Shown: positions 53,541 through 62,563, counted from the stretch's first letter. The stretch: DNA of 64,000 nucleotides from Castellaniella denitrificans (GCF_042653765.1 NZ_JBHSEZ010000001.1:558001-622000), one strand, 5' to 3'. Made by a program: numbers and translations. The notes: generated by a model not told the origin, from the sequence alone.

Positions 53541-53553
53541 CTGGTTTTACCGG
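53541..53553. promoter_or_regulatory. GntR operator 2, CTGGTTTTACCGG
   Basis: Same CTGGTnnnACCGG pattern as the site at 53501, exactly 40 bp downstream and 73 bp before the first permease start. The four-turn spacing would suit a looped or cooperative repressor. Confidence 0.7.
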
Positions 53554-53625
53554 TCAGTCCTTTTAGACTATCACCAGCCATCGAAACCCTTCACCGGCCG
53601 CCGGCCGGCCAGCGAGGCCCCGAGC

Positions 53626-54309
53626 ATGACCTATCAATTCGATTTCGGCGCGGTGCTGCAGTACTGGCCCCTGTTCCTCCAGGGGGTCGAGACCACGCTC
53701 CTGATGTCATTCTGGTCCACCCTGGCGGGGTTCGTCATGGGCGTGGGCTGCGCCATCGCCCGCAGCTCCGGCGGCCCCCTGCTGCGGCGAGTCGTGGGCG
53801 CCTACGTCGAAGTCATCCGCAACACCCCCCTCATCATCCAGAGCTATTTCCTGATCTTCGGTCTGTCCAGCGTCGGCCTCACCCTGTCGATCCTGACCGG
53901 CGCCATCCTCGCCCTGGTGATCAACATCACGGCCTATACCTGCGAGATCGTGCGCGCCGGGATCGAATCCGTCCCCCGCAGCCAGCGCGAGGCCGGCGAA
54001 TGCCTGGGTCTGTCCCCCTTCCAGGTCTACTGGCACATCATCCTCGTGCCGGCGCTGGAGCGCGTCTACCCCGCCCTGACCAGCCAGTTCGTGCTGCTGA
54101 TGCTGGTGACCAGCCTGCTGTCGGCCGTAGGGACGGAAGACCTGTTCGGCATCGCGGGCAACATCCAGGCGCTCACCTTCCGCAACTTCGAAGTCTTCGT
54201 CGTGCTGTGGGTGGTGTACCTAGCCATGTCGGCCCTGGTGCGGGGCGCCTTCGCGCTGGCCGGCAAATTCATGTTCGTGCGCAAGCGCAAGCTCGGCACC
54301 CTGCTCTGA
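53626..54309 (+). CDS. ABC transporter permease, PAAT type (fuconate region, first)
   Basis: A 227-residue HisQ/GlnP-like permease with VIRNTPLIIQSYFLIFGLSS and the EAA loop AGECLGLSPFQVYWHIILVPALE. It opens the operon controlled by the CTGGTnnnACCGG sites. The ATG at 53626 has a GAGG-containing leader; the frame is open upstream but without a start. Partner of the next permease. Confidence 0.87.
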   Translation: MTYQFDFGAVLQYWPLFLQGVETTLLMSFWSTLAGFVMGVGCAIARSSGGPLLRRVVGAYVEVIRNTPLIIQSYFLIFGLSSVGLTLSILTGAILALVINITAYTCEIVRAGIESVPRSQREAGECLGLSPFQVYWHIILVPALERVYPALTSQFVLLMLVTSLLSAVGTEDLFGIAGNIQALTFRNFEVFVVLWVVYLAMSALVRGAFALAGKFMFVRKRKLGTLL

Positions 54310-54318
54310 GGCATCGCC

Positions 54319-54966
54319 ATGAACCAGGAACAAGCACTGTATCTGCTGGCCGGCGCGTGGGGCACCGTGCTGCTCTCGGCCCTGACCTTCGCCTGCTCGG
54401 CCCTGCTGGGCCTGGCCATCGCCCTGATGCGAGTATCCGGCAGCCGTGCCGTCAGGAGCACCGCCTTCGGCTACATCAATGTCATCCAGGGCACGCCGCT
54501 GCTGGTGATCATGGGCATCTGCTTCTACGGGCCGTCGATCTTCGGCGCCGCGGAGACATCGCCGCTGTTCGCGGCCGTCCTGGCCCTGACGGTCCACGCG
54601 GCCGCGTTCCTCGGGGAAATCTGGCGCGGCTGCATCGAGTCCGTGCCCCGCAACCAATGGGAAGCCGCCGAATGCCTGGGGCTGAATCGCATCCAGCGCA
54701 TGTTCAAGGTCATCTTGCCGCAAGCCTTCAAGATCGCCGTGCCGCCCACGGTGGGCTTCATGGTCCAGATCGTCAAGAACACCTCGTTCGCGTCCCTGGT
54801 CATCGGTTTCGCCGAGCTGTCCTACAACGCCAAGATCCTCAACAATTCGACCTTCAAGCCCTTCCTCTATTTCGGCGCGGCGGCGGTCCTGTATTTCCTC
54901 ATCTGCTACCCCCTGTCCTGGTTCAGCCTCCGGCTCGAACGCAAGCTGACCATCGCGCGCAGCTAA
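54319..54966 (+). CDS. ABC transporter permease, PAAT type (fuconate region, second)
   Basis: A 215-residue inner-membrane permease with the family's INVIQGTPLLVIMGI and EAA-loop AAECLGLNRIQRMFKVILPQAFK. It follows the first permease by 9 bp. The pair is similar in plan to the permeases at 4752-6170 and 59596-60919, showing three related transporters in one window. Confidence 0.88.
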   Translation: MNQEQALYLLAGAWGTVLLSALTFACSALLGLAIALMRVSGSRAVRSTAFGYINVIQGTPLLVIMGICFYGPSIFGAAETSPLFAAVLALTVHAAAFLGEIWRGCIESVPRNQWEAAECLGLNRIQRMFKVILPQAFKIAVPPTVGFMVQIVKNTSFASLVIGFAELSYNAKILNNSTFKPFLYFGAAAVLYFLICYPLSWFSLRLERKLTIARS

Positions 54967-54993
54967 GACACGGATCTCCGAAGGAGCCCTCCC

Positions 54994-55728
54994 ATGACGG
55001 AAGTCGTACGCCTCAGCAACGTCCACAAGCGGTTCGGCGACAACCATGTACTCAAAGGCATCGACCTCAGCATCCAGAAAGGCGAGATCGTGGCCATCAT
55101 CGGCCAGAGCGGCTCGGGGAAAAGCACCGCCCTGCGCTGCATGGACCACCTGGAAATCATCGACGAGGGGGAAATCACGGTCTGCGGCCATACCTTCGGG
55201 AAGGGGATCTCCAGCGCCGACCTGAAGAAGCTGCGCCAGGACGTGGGGATCGTGTTCCAGAGCTACAACCTGTTCCCTCACCTGACGGCCGAGCAGAACA
55301 TCACGCTCGCGCCCCGCTCGGTGCGCAAGCTGCCCGCCGCGCAGGCCAGAAAGATCGCCGCCGACGTGCTCGCCCAGGTCGGGCTGAGCGACAAGGCCGG
55401 CTGCTACCCCGAGCAACTGTCGGGCGGGCAGCAGCAGCGCGTGGCCATCGCCCGCTCGCTCGCCATGGACCCCCAGCTCATGCTGTTCGACGAAGTGACC
55501 TCGGCACTGGACCCGCAACTCACCGGCGAGGTGCTGCGGGTCATCGAAAAGCTCGCCGCGGGCGGGATGACCATGGTGCTGGTCACCCACGAAATGGCCT
55601 TCGCCATGAAAGTCGCCCATCGGGTGATCTTCATGCACGAGGGCAGGATCCACGAACAGGGCGGCGCGGAAATCCTGCGCAACCCCCAGACCGCCGAATT
55701 GCGGCAGTTCGTCAGCAACGGGCTCTGA
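54994..55728 (+). CDS. ABC transporter ATP-binding protein, PAAT type (fuconate region)
   Basis: A 244-residue GlnQ-like ATPase: Walker A GQSGSGKST, Q-loop VFQSYNLFPH, signature LSGGQQQR, Walker B LMLFDEVTSALD, switch His VTHEMAFAM. GAAGGAG supports the start. Very close in wording to the ATPase at 4040-4768, which suggests duplication of a whole transporter cassette. Confidence 0.91.
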   Translation: MTEVVRLSNVHKRFGDNHVLKGIDLSIQKGEIVAIIGQSGSGKSTALRCMDHLEIIDEGEITVCGHTFGKGISSADLKKLRQDVGIVFQSYNLFPHLTAEQNITLAPRSVRKLPAAQARKIAADVLAQVGLSDKAGCYPEQLSGGQQQRVAIARSLAMDPQLMLFDEVTSALDPQLTGEVLRVIEKLAAGGMTMVLVTHEMAFAMKVAHRVIFMHEGRIHEQGGAEILRNPQTAELRQFVSNGL

Positions 55729-55777
55729 CCGGCCCAGGCGCCAGGATGGCGCCGACCATTCCTACAGGAGACACACC

Positions 55778-56602
55778 ATGATCACCTCATTCCCCCTGAA
55801 CCGCGGCATGGCCGCCCTGGCCGTGACCACCGCCGCGCTGCTGGCCGCCCAGGCGCCTGCGCACGCCAACACGCTGGAACAGATCCAGCAGCAGAAGACC
55901 CTGCGCGTCGCCATCGATCTCAACGCGCCGCCCTACGGCATGAAGGACGCCAGCCTCAAGGAGACCGGCTCGGACGTCGAGACCGCGCAGCTGCTGGCCA
56001 AGGACCTGGGCGTGCGGCTCGAGATCGTGCCCACCACGCAGGCCAACCGCATCCCGTTCCTGCTGACGAACAAGGCCGACGTGGTGATTTCCAGCCTGAC
56101 GATCACGCCGCAGCGCCAGGAGGTCGTCGATTTCACCATTCCCTACGCGGCCATCCAGTCGGTCATCGCCGCGCCGGAAAGCGAACCCATCTCGTCGATG
56201 AAGGACCTGGCCGGCAAGACCGTGATGACCGCGCGCGGCACGACCAACGACGCCAACGTCACCAAGCTGGCGCCCGCCGGCACGAACATCGTCCGCTTCG
56301 AGAACGACGCCACCGCCATGACCGCCGTCACCAGCGGCCGGGGGGACATCTATTCCGGCGCGCCGGCCATCATCGCGTCGCTGAACAAGCAGCTGGCGGC
56401 GAGCGGCAAGCCGCCACTGGTCACCAAGGTCGTCATGGCCACCTCCATGCTGGGCATCGGCGTGGCGAAGAACAACCCGCAGCTCCTCGAGAAGATGAAC
56501 GAGCTGATCCGCAAGACCCTGAAGAGCGGCGAACTGAACGCCATCTACAAGAAATACCACGGCGCCGATCTTCCGGCCGAAGTCGTGGCCGAAGGCAAAT
56601 AG
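55778..56602 (+). CDS. ABC solute-binding protein, family 3 (candidate fuconate/aldonate binder)
   Basis: A 274-residue periplasmic protein with a signal peptide (1 to about 29, ending PAHAN) and family-3 motif SLTITPQRQEVVDFTIPYA with the ligand-carboxylate Arg. The position of the amino-group Asp of amino-acid binders is Ala (DIYSGAPA). Followed within 50 bp by L-fuconate dehydratase, so a 6-deoxy- or hexonic acid ligand is plausible. ACAGGAG precedes the ATG. Confidence 0.86.
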   Translation: MITSFPLNRGMAALAVTTAALLAAQAPAHANTLEQIQQQKTLRVAIDLNAPPYGMKDASLKETGSDVETAQLLAKDLGVRLEIVPTTQANRIPFLLTNKADVVISSLTITPQRQEVVDFTIPYAAIQSVIAAPESEPISSMKDLAGKTVMTARGTTNDANVTKLAPAGTNIVRFENDATAMTAVTSGRGDIYSGAPAIIASLNKQLAASGKPPLVTKVVMATSMLGIGVAKNNPQLLEKMNELIRKTLKSGELNAIYKKYHGADLPAEVVAEGK

Positions 56603-56651
56603 GCGCTCAGCCCGGCGCGATCTCCCCAAACAGTGTGAACAGGCCCCAACC

Positions 56652-57938
56652 ATGACCCTCATCCAATCCATCGAAGTACTGGACGTCCGCTTCCCGACGT
56701 CCGCTCATCTGGACGGCTCGGATGCCATGAACCCAGACCCGGACTATTCGGCCGCCTACGCCATCCTGCGCACGGACGTCGACGGACTGGAGGGCCATGG
56801 CCTGACCTTCACGATCGGGCGCGGCACGGAAATCTGCTGCGCCGCGATCGAGGCCCTCAAGCCCAGGCTGGTCGGCCTGGACCTGGACTGGATCACCGAG
56901 GACATGGGGCGTTTCTGGCGCCACATGACCTCGGACAGCCAACTGCGCTGGATCGGCCCCGACAAGGGCGCCATCCACCTGGCCACCGCGGCGCTGGTCA
57001 ACGCCGTCTGGGATCTCTGGGCCAAGGCCGAGGGCAAGCCGGTCTGGCGGCTGGTGGCCGACATGACGCCGGAGCAGATCGTCCGGCTGATCGACTTCCG
57101 CTACATCACCGACTGCATCACGCCGGACGAGGCGCTCGAACTGCTGACGCAGCGGGCCACCGATAAGGCCGGGCGCCTGGAGACGCTGGAACGCGACGGC
57201 TATCCCTGCTACACGACCTCCGCCGGATGGCTGGGCTACGACGACGACAAGCTGCGCCGCCTGGCCACGCAGGCCGTACAGGCCGGCTTCTCGCACATCA
57301 AGCTCAAGGTGGGGCGCGACCTGGAGGACGACATTCGCCGGGTGCGGATCGCCCGCGAAGTCCTTGGAGACGACCGCCACCTGATGATCGACGCCAACCA
57401 GGTCTGGGAAGTCGACCAGGCCATCCCCTGGCTGGAACGCCTGGCCTTCGCCAGGCCCTGGTTCATCGAGGAGCCCACCAGCCCGGACGACGTCGCGGGA
57501 CACCGGCGCATCCGCCAGGCCATGCGGGGCCGCATGCAGGTCGCCACCGGCGAGATGTGCCAGAACCGCGTGCTGTTCAAGCAGTTCATCATGGAATCGG
57601 CGGTGGACGTGGTGCAGATCGACGCCTGCCGGCTCGGGGGCGTCAACGAAGTACTGGCTGTCATGCTGATGGCCGCCAAGCATGGACTGAAGGTCTGCCC
57701 CCATGCCGGCGGCGTGGGCCTGTGCGAATACGTCCAGCACCTGTCGATGATCGACTACCTGTGCTTCGCCGCCACCAAGGAAGGCCGCGTCATCGAATAC
57801 GTCGATCACCTGCACGAGCACTTCGTCGATCCCTGCCGGATCCGGCGGGCCGCCTACATGCCCCCGACCCGCCCCGGCTATTCGATCGAGATGAAGCGGG
57901 AATCCCTGGAGCGCTACCGCTTCCGCCCGGCTCAGTGA
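56652..57938 (+). CDS. L-fuconate dehydratase
   Basis: Enolase-superfamily enzyme that converts L-fuconate to 2-keto-3-deoxy-L-fuconate (EC 4.2.1.68). The 428-residue sequence follows the Xanthomonas enzyme nearly end to end: FPTSAHLDGSDAMNPDPDYS, FTIGRGTE, DSQLRWIGPDKG, IKLKVG with Lys217/Lys219, DANQVWEV, WIEEP-like FIEEPTSPDD, and His351 in CPHAGGVGLCEYVQH. The family also takes L-galactonate and D-arabinonate. Last gene of the ABC operon; its end overlaps the convergent ATPase gene by 7 bp. Confidence 0.94.
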   Translation: MTLIQSIEVLDVRFPTSAHLDGSDAMNPDPDYSAAYAILRTDVDGLEGHGLTFTIGRGTEICCAAIEALKPRLVGLDLDWITEDMGRFWRHMTSDSQLRWIGPDKGAIHLATAALVNAVWDLWAKAEGKPVWRLVADMTPEQIVRLIDFRYITDCITPDEALELLTQRATDKAGRLETLERDGYPCYTTSAGWLGYDDDKLRRLATQAVQAGFSHIKLKVGRDLEDDIRRVRIAREVLGDDRHLMIDANQVWEVDQAIPWLERLAFARPWFIEEPTSPDDVAGHRRIRQAMRGRMQVATGEMCQNRVLFKQFIMESAVDVVQIDACRLGGVNEVLAVMLMAAKHGLKVCPHAGGVGLCEYVQHLSMIDYLCFAATKEGRVIEYVDHLHEHFVDPCRIRRAAYMPPTRPGYSIEMKRESLERYRFRPAQ

Positions 57939-58678
57939 CTCAGGATCTGCCCGAGGAACGCCTGCGCCTTGGGGTGCCGGGGCGCGCCGAAGAACTGGTC
58001 CGGCGCCGCCTGTTCGAGGATCTCGCCATCCGCCATGAAGATGACCCGGTCGGCCACGCTGCGTGCGAAACCCATTTCATGGGTGACGCACAGCATGGTG
58101 ATGCCGTCCGAGGCCAGCTCGATCATGGTGTCCAGCACTTCCTTGACCATCTCGGGATCCAGGGCCGAGGTCGGTTCGTCGAACAGCATGATCTCCGGCT
58201 TCATGCACAGCGCCCGCGCGATGGCCACGCGCTGCTGCTGCCCGCCCGACAGCTGGCTGGGATACTTGCCGGCCTGGTCGGGAATGCGCACGCGCGACAG
58301 GTAGTGCATGGCGATCTCGCGCGCCGCGGCCTTGTCCAGGCCCTGGGACTTCATGGGTGAAAGAATGCAGTTCTCCAGCACGGTCAGGTGCGGGAACAGG
58401 TTGAACTGCTGGAACACCATGCCGACGTGGCGCCGGATCTTCTCGGCGTTGTGGCGGTCCCCGGTGATGTCGATGCCGGCCACGACGATATGGCCCCGCT
58501 GGATCGTCTCCAGGCCATTGATGCAGCGGATCAGCGTCGATTTGCCGGAACCCGACGGCCCGCAGATGACGATGCGCTCGCCGGCCGCGACCTCGAGGTC
58601 GATGTCCTTGAGCACCTTGAACTGGCCGTACCATTTCTCGACCCCGGAAAACCGGATGATGGGCTGATTGTCTTTCAT
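57932..58678 (-). CDS. ABC transporter ATP-binding protein, PAAT type (IclR region)
   Basis: A 248-residue ATPase: Walker A GPSGSGKST, VFQQFNLFPH, LSGGQQQR, IMLFDEPTSALD, VTHEMGFAR. Distal gene of the SDR-FAH-permease-permease-binding protein-ATPase operon. Convergent with, and overlapping by 7 bp, the L-fuconate dehydratase gene. Confidence 0.92.
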   Translation of the reverse strand: MKDNQPIIRFSGVEKWYGQFKVLKDIDLEVAAGERIVICGPSGSGKSTLIRCINGLETIQRGHIVVAGIDITGDRHNAEKIRRHVGMVFQQFNLFPHLTVLENCILSPMKSQGLDKAAAREIAMHYLSRVRIPDQAGKYPSQLSGGQQQRVAIARALCMKPEIMLFDEPTSALDPEMVKEVLDTMIELASDGITMLCVTHEMGFARSVADRVIFMADGEILEQAAPDQFFGAPRHPKAQAFLGQILSH

Positions 58679-58733
58679 GAGCGGCGGTCCTGGGCGGCGC
58701 GCGATCGTCCGCGCGCCGCGGCATGCGGGTGGA

Positions 58734-59555
58734 TCATTGGGCGGGATGGGTGACCGATTCGGGCAGGGGGGTATGCAGCCACTGCTCGAACAGCGCGTTC
58801 AGCTTGCCGTTGGCCAGATCGGCGGCGATGAAATCGTTCATCGCCTTCAGCAGTTCGGGCCGGTCCTTGCGCATGGCGATCGCCATGCGCTGTTCGTTGA
58901 TCACGTACAGGACCTTGTACTTCCCGGGAAAGCGCTTCTGCACGTCGGCGGCGATCACCGACGAAGTGCCGACCGCGTCGATCTGGCCGACCAGCATGGC
59001 CTGCAGGGCCGAGGCGTCGTCGTCGAAGCGATGCAGCTTCGTGCCTTCGGGCGCGACCTTGGTCACGCCGATGTCCGTCGTGCTGGCGCGAGGCACGCCG
59101 ATCTTGTACTTGGGGAAATCCGCCGGAGACGAAATGCCCACGTCCACGGGCCCCAGCAGGACCATGCTGGCCGCCGAATAGGGCCGGGAGAACTGGACCT
59201 GCTTTTCGCGCTCGGGCGTGATCGCCAGCGAAGCCACCAGCACGTCGGCCTTGTCGGTCAGCAGGAACGGAATGCGGTTGGGGCCCGTCATGACCACGTA
59301 TTCCAGCTTGAGGCCATAGTGGTCCGCCAGCAGCTTGGCCACCCCGCCGTCGTAGCCGCTGGGCTGGTTCTGGGCGTCCGCGGCCGCGTAGGGGGGCCAG
59401 TCGACCAGGACACCGACCCTGATGGTGCCGCGGTCCTTCACCTGCTGCCAGTAGCTGTCGGCCGCGGCGGCGGAGCCCGCCGAAGCCGCCAGCAGCGCGC
59501 CCAGGACCGGGACCAGCAGCCTTTTCAGGATTTTCGACAGAGCCAGACTTTGCAT
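58734..59555 (-). CDS. ABC solute-binding protein, family 3 (IclR region)
   Basis: A 273-residue periplasmic binding protein with a signal peptide (1 to about 32, ending SAAAAD) and the family-3 motif SLAITPEREKQVQFSRPYS. In place of the amino-group Asp it has Ser (DAVGTSSV), again unlike amino-acid binders. AAAGGAG precedes the start. It serves the two permeases upstream; the operon's FAH and SDR genes suggest a deoxy-sugar acid or related ligand. Confidence 0.87.
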   Translation of the reverse strand: MQSLALSKILKRLLVPVLGALLAASAGSAAAADSYWQQVKDRGTIRVGVLVDWPPYAAADAQNQPSGYDGGVAKLLADHYGLKLEYVVMTGPNRIPFLLTDKADVLVASLAITPEREKQVQFSRPYSAASMVLLGPVDVGISSPADFPKYKIGVPRASTTDIGVTKVAPEGTKLHRFDDDASALQAMLVGQIDAVGTSSVIAADVQKRFPGKYKVLYVINEQRMAIAMRKDRPELLKAMNDFIAADLANGKLNALFEQWLHTPLPESVTHPAQ

Positions 59556-59595
59556 GATGATCTCCTTTGGTGGTTCATTGTGTGAAACGCGGCGA

Positions 59596-60246
59596 TCAGC
59601 GCAGGGAGGCCGACAGCCGGTACTCCAGGCGCCGCGACAGCCGGGACAGCGGCCAGCACATGCAGAAGTACAGGAAGGCCACGAACGCGAACACCGCGAC
59701 CGGGGCGAACGTGGCGTTGTTGATGATCTGGCCGGTGCGGGTCAGCTCGGTGAAACCGATGATGGCCGTCAGGGACGTGCCCTTGATGATCTGCACCATG
59801 AAGCCCACGGTGGGCGGCACGGCGATCTTGAACGCCTGCGGCAGCACCACGTACCGGAGCCGGTCGAAATCGCTCAGGTTCAGGGCGCAGGCGGCCTCGG
59901 TCTGGCCCCGGGGCACGGCTTCGATGCAGCCGCGCCAGATGTCGCCCAGGAAGGCGCTGGTGTTCAGGATCAGCGCCACCCCGGCGGCCAGCCAGGGGTC
60001 GACGTCCAGCCCCAGGATCGGAAAGCCGAAGAAGATCAGGAACAGTTGCATCAGCAGGGGCGTGCCCTGGAACAGGATGATGAACGCGCGCGCCGGGTGG
60101 ACGAGCCAGCGGCTGCGCGCCGTCCTGGCCAGCGCGACCGCCAGCCCCCCCAGGCTGCCGCCGGCCAGCGCGATCGCCGCCAGGGCCAGCGTCCAGCGCG
60201 CCGACATCAGCATCGACTCGAAATCCATCGCGGAAAGTTCGCGCAT
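59596..60246 (-). CDS. ABC transporter permease, PAAT type (IclR region, second)
   Basis: A 216-residue permease with LFQGTPLLMQLFLIFFG and the EAA loop AACALNLSDFDRLRYVVLPQAFK. Begins one base after the first permease's stop. Confidence 0.87.
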   Translation of the reverse strand: MRELSAMDFESMLMSARWTLALAAIALAGGSLGGLAVALARTARSRWLVHPARAFIILFQGTPLLMQLFLIFFGFPILGLDVDPWLAAGVALILNTSAFLGDIWRGCIEAVPRGQTEAACALNLSDFDRLRYVVLPQAFKIAVPPTVGFMVQIIKGTSLTAIIGFTELTRTGQIINNATFAPVAVFAFVAFLYFCMCWPLSRLSRRLEYRLSASLR

Positions 60247-60247
60247 T

Positions 60248-60919
60248 TCAACGGCCCTCCGGGTAATAGAGGCAATTGCGCCAGATCAGCCGGAACAGGC
60301 CCATGAACATCAGGGACAGGGCGAAGTAGATGATGGTGACCGTGATGTAGATCTCGAAGCTGCGGAAGGTCTCTGACTGGATGTTGGCCGCCACGGAAGC
60401 CAGGTCGTCGGCGGAAACCGCCGACACGATGCTGGACGTCAGCATCAGCAGGATGAACTGGCTGGACAGCGCCGGGAAGATCGTCTTCAGCGCGGGCCGC
60501 AGCACGACGTGCAGGAAGACCTGGTAGCGCTTCAGGTTCAGCGCCAGGCCGGCCTCGACCTGCCCCTTGGGGACGGCCTCGATGCCCGCGCGCAGGATCT
60601 CGGTCGCGAACGCGCCGAGATTCACGAACATGGTCACCAGGGCGGCCGTCGTCGCGGTCATCCGCACCCCCAGGGACGGCAGGGCGAAAAAGAAGAAGAA
60701 CAGCTGGACCAGGAACGGCGTGTTGCGGATGACCTCGATGTAGGCGTCGATCGCCAGGCGCAGCAGGCGGCCGCCATGGCTCTTGCCCCAGGAGCAGAAA
60801 ATGGCGATCAGCAGGCCGATCACCATGGCCCCCAGGGAAAGCTCGATGGTGTTCAGCGTCCCCCGCAGCAGCAGGGGCCACGAGTCGAGGACGGCGTCGA
60901 ACTGGAACTGGTAGTGCAT
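60248..60919 (-). CDS. ABC transporter permease, PAAT type (IclR region, first)
   Basis: A 223-residue permease with VIRNTPFLVQLFFFFFALPS and EAA loop AGLALNLKRYQVFLHVVLRPALK. The ATG at 60919 lies 5 bp after the FAH gene stop and lacks a strong ribosome site, so it probably depends on coupled translation. Confidence 0.87.
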   Translation of the reverse strand: MHYQFQFDAVLDSWPLLLRGTLNTIELSLGAMVIGLLIAIFCSWGKSHGGRLLRLAIDAYIEVIRNTPFLVQLFFFFFALPSLGVRMTATTAALVTMFVNLGAFATEILRAGIEAVPKGQVEAGLALNLKRYQVFLHVVLRPALKTIFPALSSQFILLMLTSSIVSAVSADDLASVAANIQSETFRSFEIYITVTIIYFALSLMFMGLFRLIWRNCLYYPEGR

Positions 60920-60924
60920 GACGG

Positions 60925-61782
60925 TCAGTCGAGCAGGGACGCGTCCCAGGCCAGCACCCGCTGGCATTGTTCGCCCAGGCCCTCGATGCCGAGCCGGACC
61001 GTGTCGCCCGGCTTGAGATAGACCGGCGGCTTCTGCCCGAGCCCGACGCCCGGAGGCGTGCCCGTGGAGATGATGTCCCCCGGGTACAGGGTCGTGAAGC
61101 GGCTGATGTAATGCACCAGCGTGGCCACGTCGAAGATCATGGTCCGGCTGCTGCCGTCCTGGTAGCGCTTGCCGTTGACTTCCAGCCACATGGCCAGGTT
61201 CTGCGGATCGGCGATTTCATCGGCGGTCACCAGCCAGGGGCCGACGGGGCCGAAGGTGTCGCAGCCCTTGCCCTTGTCCCAGGTGCCGCCGCGTTCGAGC
61301 TGGTATTCGCGCTCGGACACGTCGTTGATGACGCAATAGCCGGCCACGTGCGACAGCGCGTCTTCCTTGGACACGTAACGGGCCTTGCTGCCGATGACGA
61401 CGCCCAGTTCGACTTCCCAGTCGGTCTTGACCGACCCCTGGGGCATGACGATGGGATCATGGGCCCCCGAAGGACGCGACCACTTGTTGAACAGCACCGG
61501 TTCCGCGGGCACTTCGGCGCCGGTCTCGGCGGCGTGATCGCTGTAGTTCAGGCCCACGCACAGGAACTTGCCCGGGCCGCGGAACGGCACGCCGATCCGT
61601 CCCGGCGCCTCGACCAGGGGCAGCGATTGCGGATCGACCGCCCGCAGGGCGGCCAGCGCGGCGGGCCGCAGGGTCTCGGCCGTGATGTCGTCGATGACGG
61701 GAGACAGATCGCGGATGCGGCCCTGGGCATCGACCAGAGCCGGTTTTTCCTGGCCCACCGGGCCGTGGCGCAACAGTTTCAT
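60925..61782 (-). CDS. FAH-family hydrolase, candidate 2,4-diketo-3-deoxy-L-fuconate hydrolase
   Basis: A 285-residue fumarylacetoacetate hydrolase-family enzyme with FLCVGLNYSDHAAE, the metal acids in WEVELGVVIG and NDVSERE, and the closing STGTPPGVGLG. In the non-phosphorylated L-fucose route an enzyme of this type splits 2,4-diketo-3-deoxy-L-fuconate to pyruvate and L-lactate. The adjacent SDR makes exactly that diketo acid, which supports the assignment. AGGAGG is 6 bp before the ATG. Other FAH substrates cannot be excluded. Confidence 0.86.
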   Translation of the reverse strand: MKLLRHGPVGQEKPALVDAQGRIRDLSPVIDDITAETLRPAALAALRAVDPQSLPLVEAPGRIGVPFRGPGKFLCVGLNYSDHAAETGAEVPAEPVLFNKWSRPSGAHDPIVMPQGSVKTDWEVELGVVIGSKARYVSKEDALSHVAGYCVINDVSEREYQLERGGTWDKGKGCDTFGPVGPWLVTADEIADPQNLAMWLEVNGKRYQDGSSRTMIFDVATLVHYISRFTTLYPGDIISTGTPPGVGLGQKPPVYLKPGDTVRLGIEGLGEQCQRVLAWDASLLD

Positions 61783-61816
61783 TCGAATCCTCCTGGAATG
61801 GCGGTGGCGGGGAACG

Positions 61817-62563
61817 TCAGTTGACCCAGCCGCCGTCGATGATGTGGATGGCGCCGGTCGTATAGCCGGACTCGTCGCCGGCCAGGTAGACGGCCAGCGC
61901 GGCGATTTCCTCGGGGGTGCCCAGGCGGCCGATCGGCTGGCGCGCCACGAAGGCGTCGCGCACCTGGTCAAGGGAGGCGGTCTGCGCCTGCGCCTGCTCC
62001 CGCATGCGGTCGCGCAGCGACGGCGATTCGACCGTGCCCGGGCAGATGGCGTTGCAGCGGATGCCCCGGCCCACGAAGTCGGCGGCGATGGCCTTGCTCA
62101 GGCCGATGACCGCCGCCTTGGTCGTGCCGTACACGAAGCGGTTGGGCACCCCCTTGATGCTGGAGGCGACCGACGACACGTTGACGATGGACCCCGCCCC
62201 CTTGTCGAGCATGCCCGGCAGCACGGCGCGGCACATTTCATACATGGACGTGACGTTCAGTCCGAACGAGAAATCCCAGGCCTCGCGGCTGCATTCGAGG
62301 ATGGAGCCGCTGTCCACGTAGCCGGCGCAGTTGAAGAGCACGTCGAGCGGGCCGACCTCGGCCACCAGCGCGGCGATGGCCGCCGGGTCCGTCACGTCGA
62401 GCCTGCGGGTCTCGCAGCCCGGCAGCGCGCCCAGCGCCTCTTCGTTGATGTCGGTGGCGATGACCCGGGCGCCTTCGCTCTGGAAGCGCTGCGCCGTGGC
62501 CTTGCCGATGCCATTGCCCGCCGCGGTGACGAGCGCGGTTTTCCCGGAAAGACGACCTGCCAT
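61817..62563 (-). CDS. SDR, candidate 2-keto-3-deoxy-L-fuconate 4-dehydrogenase
   Basis: A 248-residue NAD-dependent short-chain dehydrogenase with GNGIGKA, NCAG-type FNCAGYVDSG, Ser in VNVSSVASSIKG, and catalytic Tyr145/Lys149 in FVYGTTK. The wording VASSIKGVPNRFVYGTTKAA and CPGTVESPSL closely follows the group containing the Xanthomonas 2-keto-3-deoxy-L-fuconate dehydrogenase and mammalian DHRS6. AAGGAG precedes the ATG. First gene of the operon with the FAH hydrolase and an ABC transporter; divergent from IclR. Confidence 0.89.
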   Translation of the reverse strand: MAGRLSGKTALVTAAGNGIGKATAQRFQSEGARVIATDINEEALGALPGCETRRLDVTDPAAIAALVAEVGPLDVLFNCAGYVDSGSILECSREAWDFSFGLNVTSMYEMCRAVLPGMLDKGAGSIVNVSSVASSIKGVPNRFVYGTTKAAVIGLSKAIAADFVGRGIRCNAICPGTVESPSLRDRMREQAQAQTASLDQVRDAFVARQPIGRLGTPEEIAALAVYLAGDESGYTTGAIHIIDGGWVN

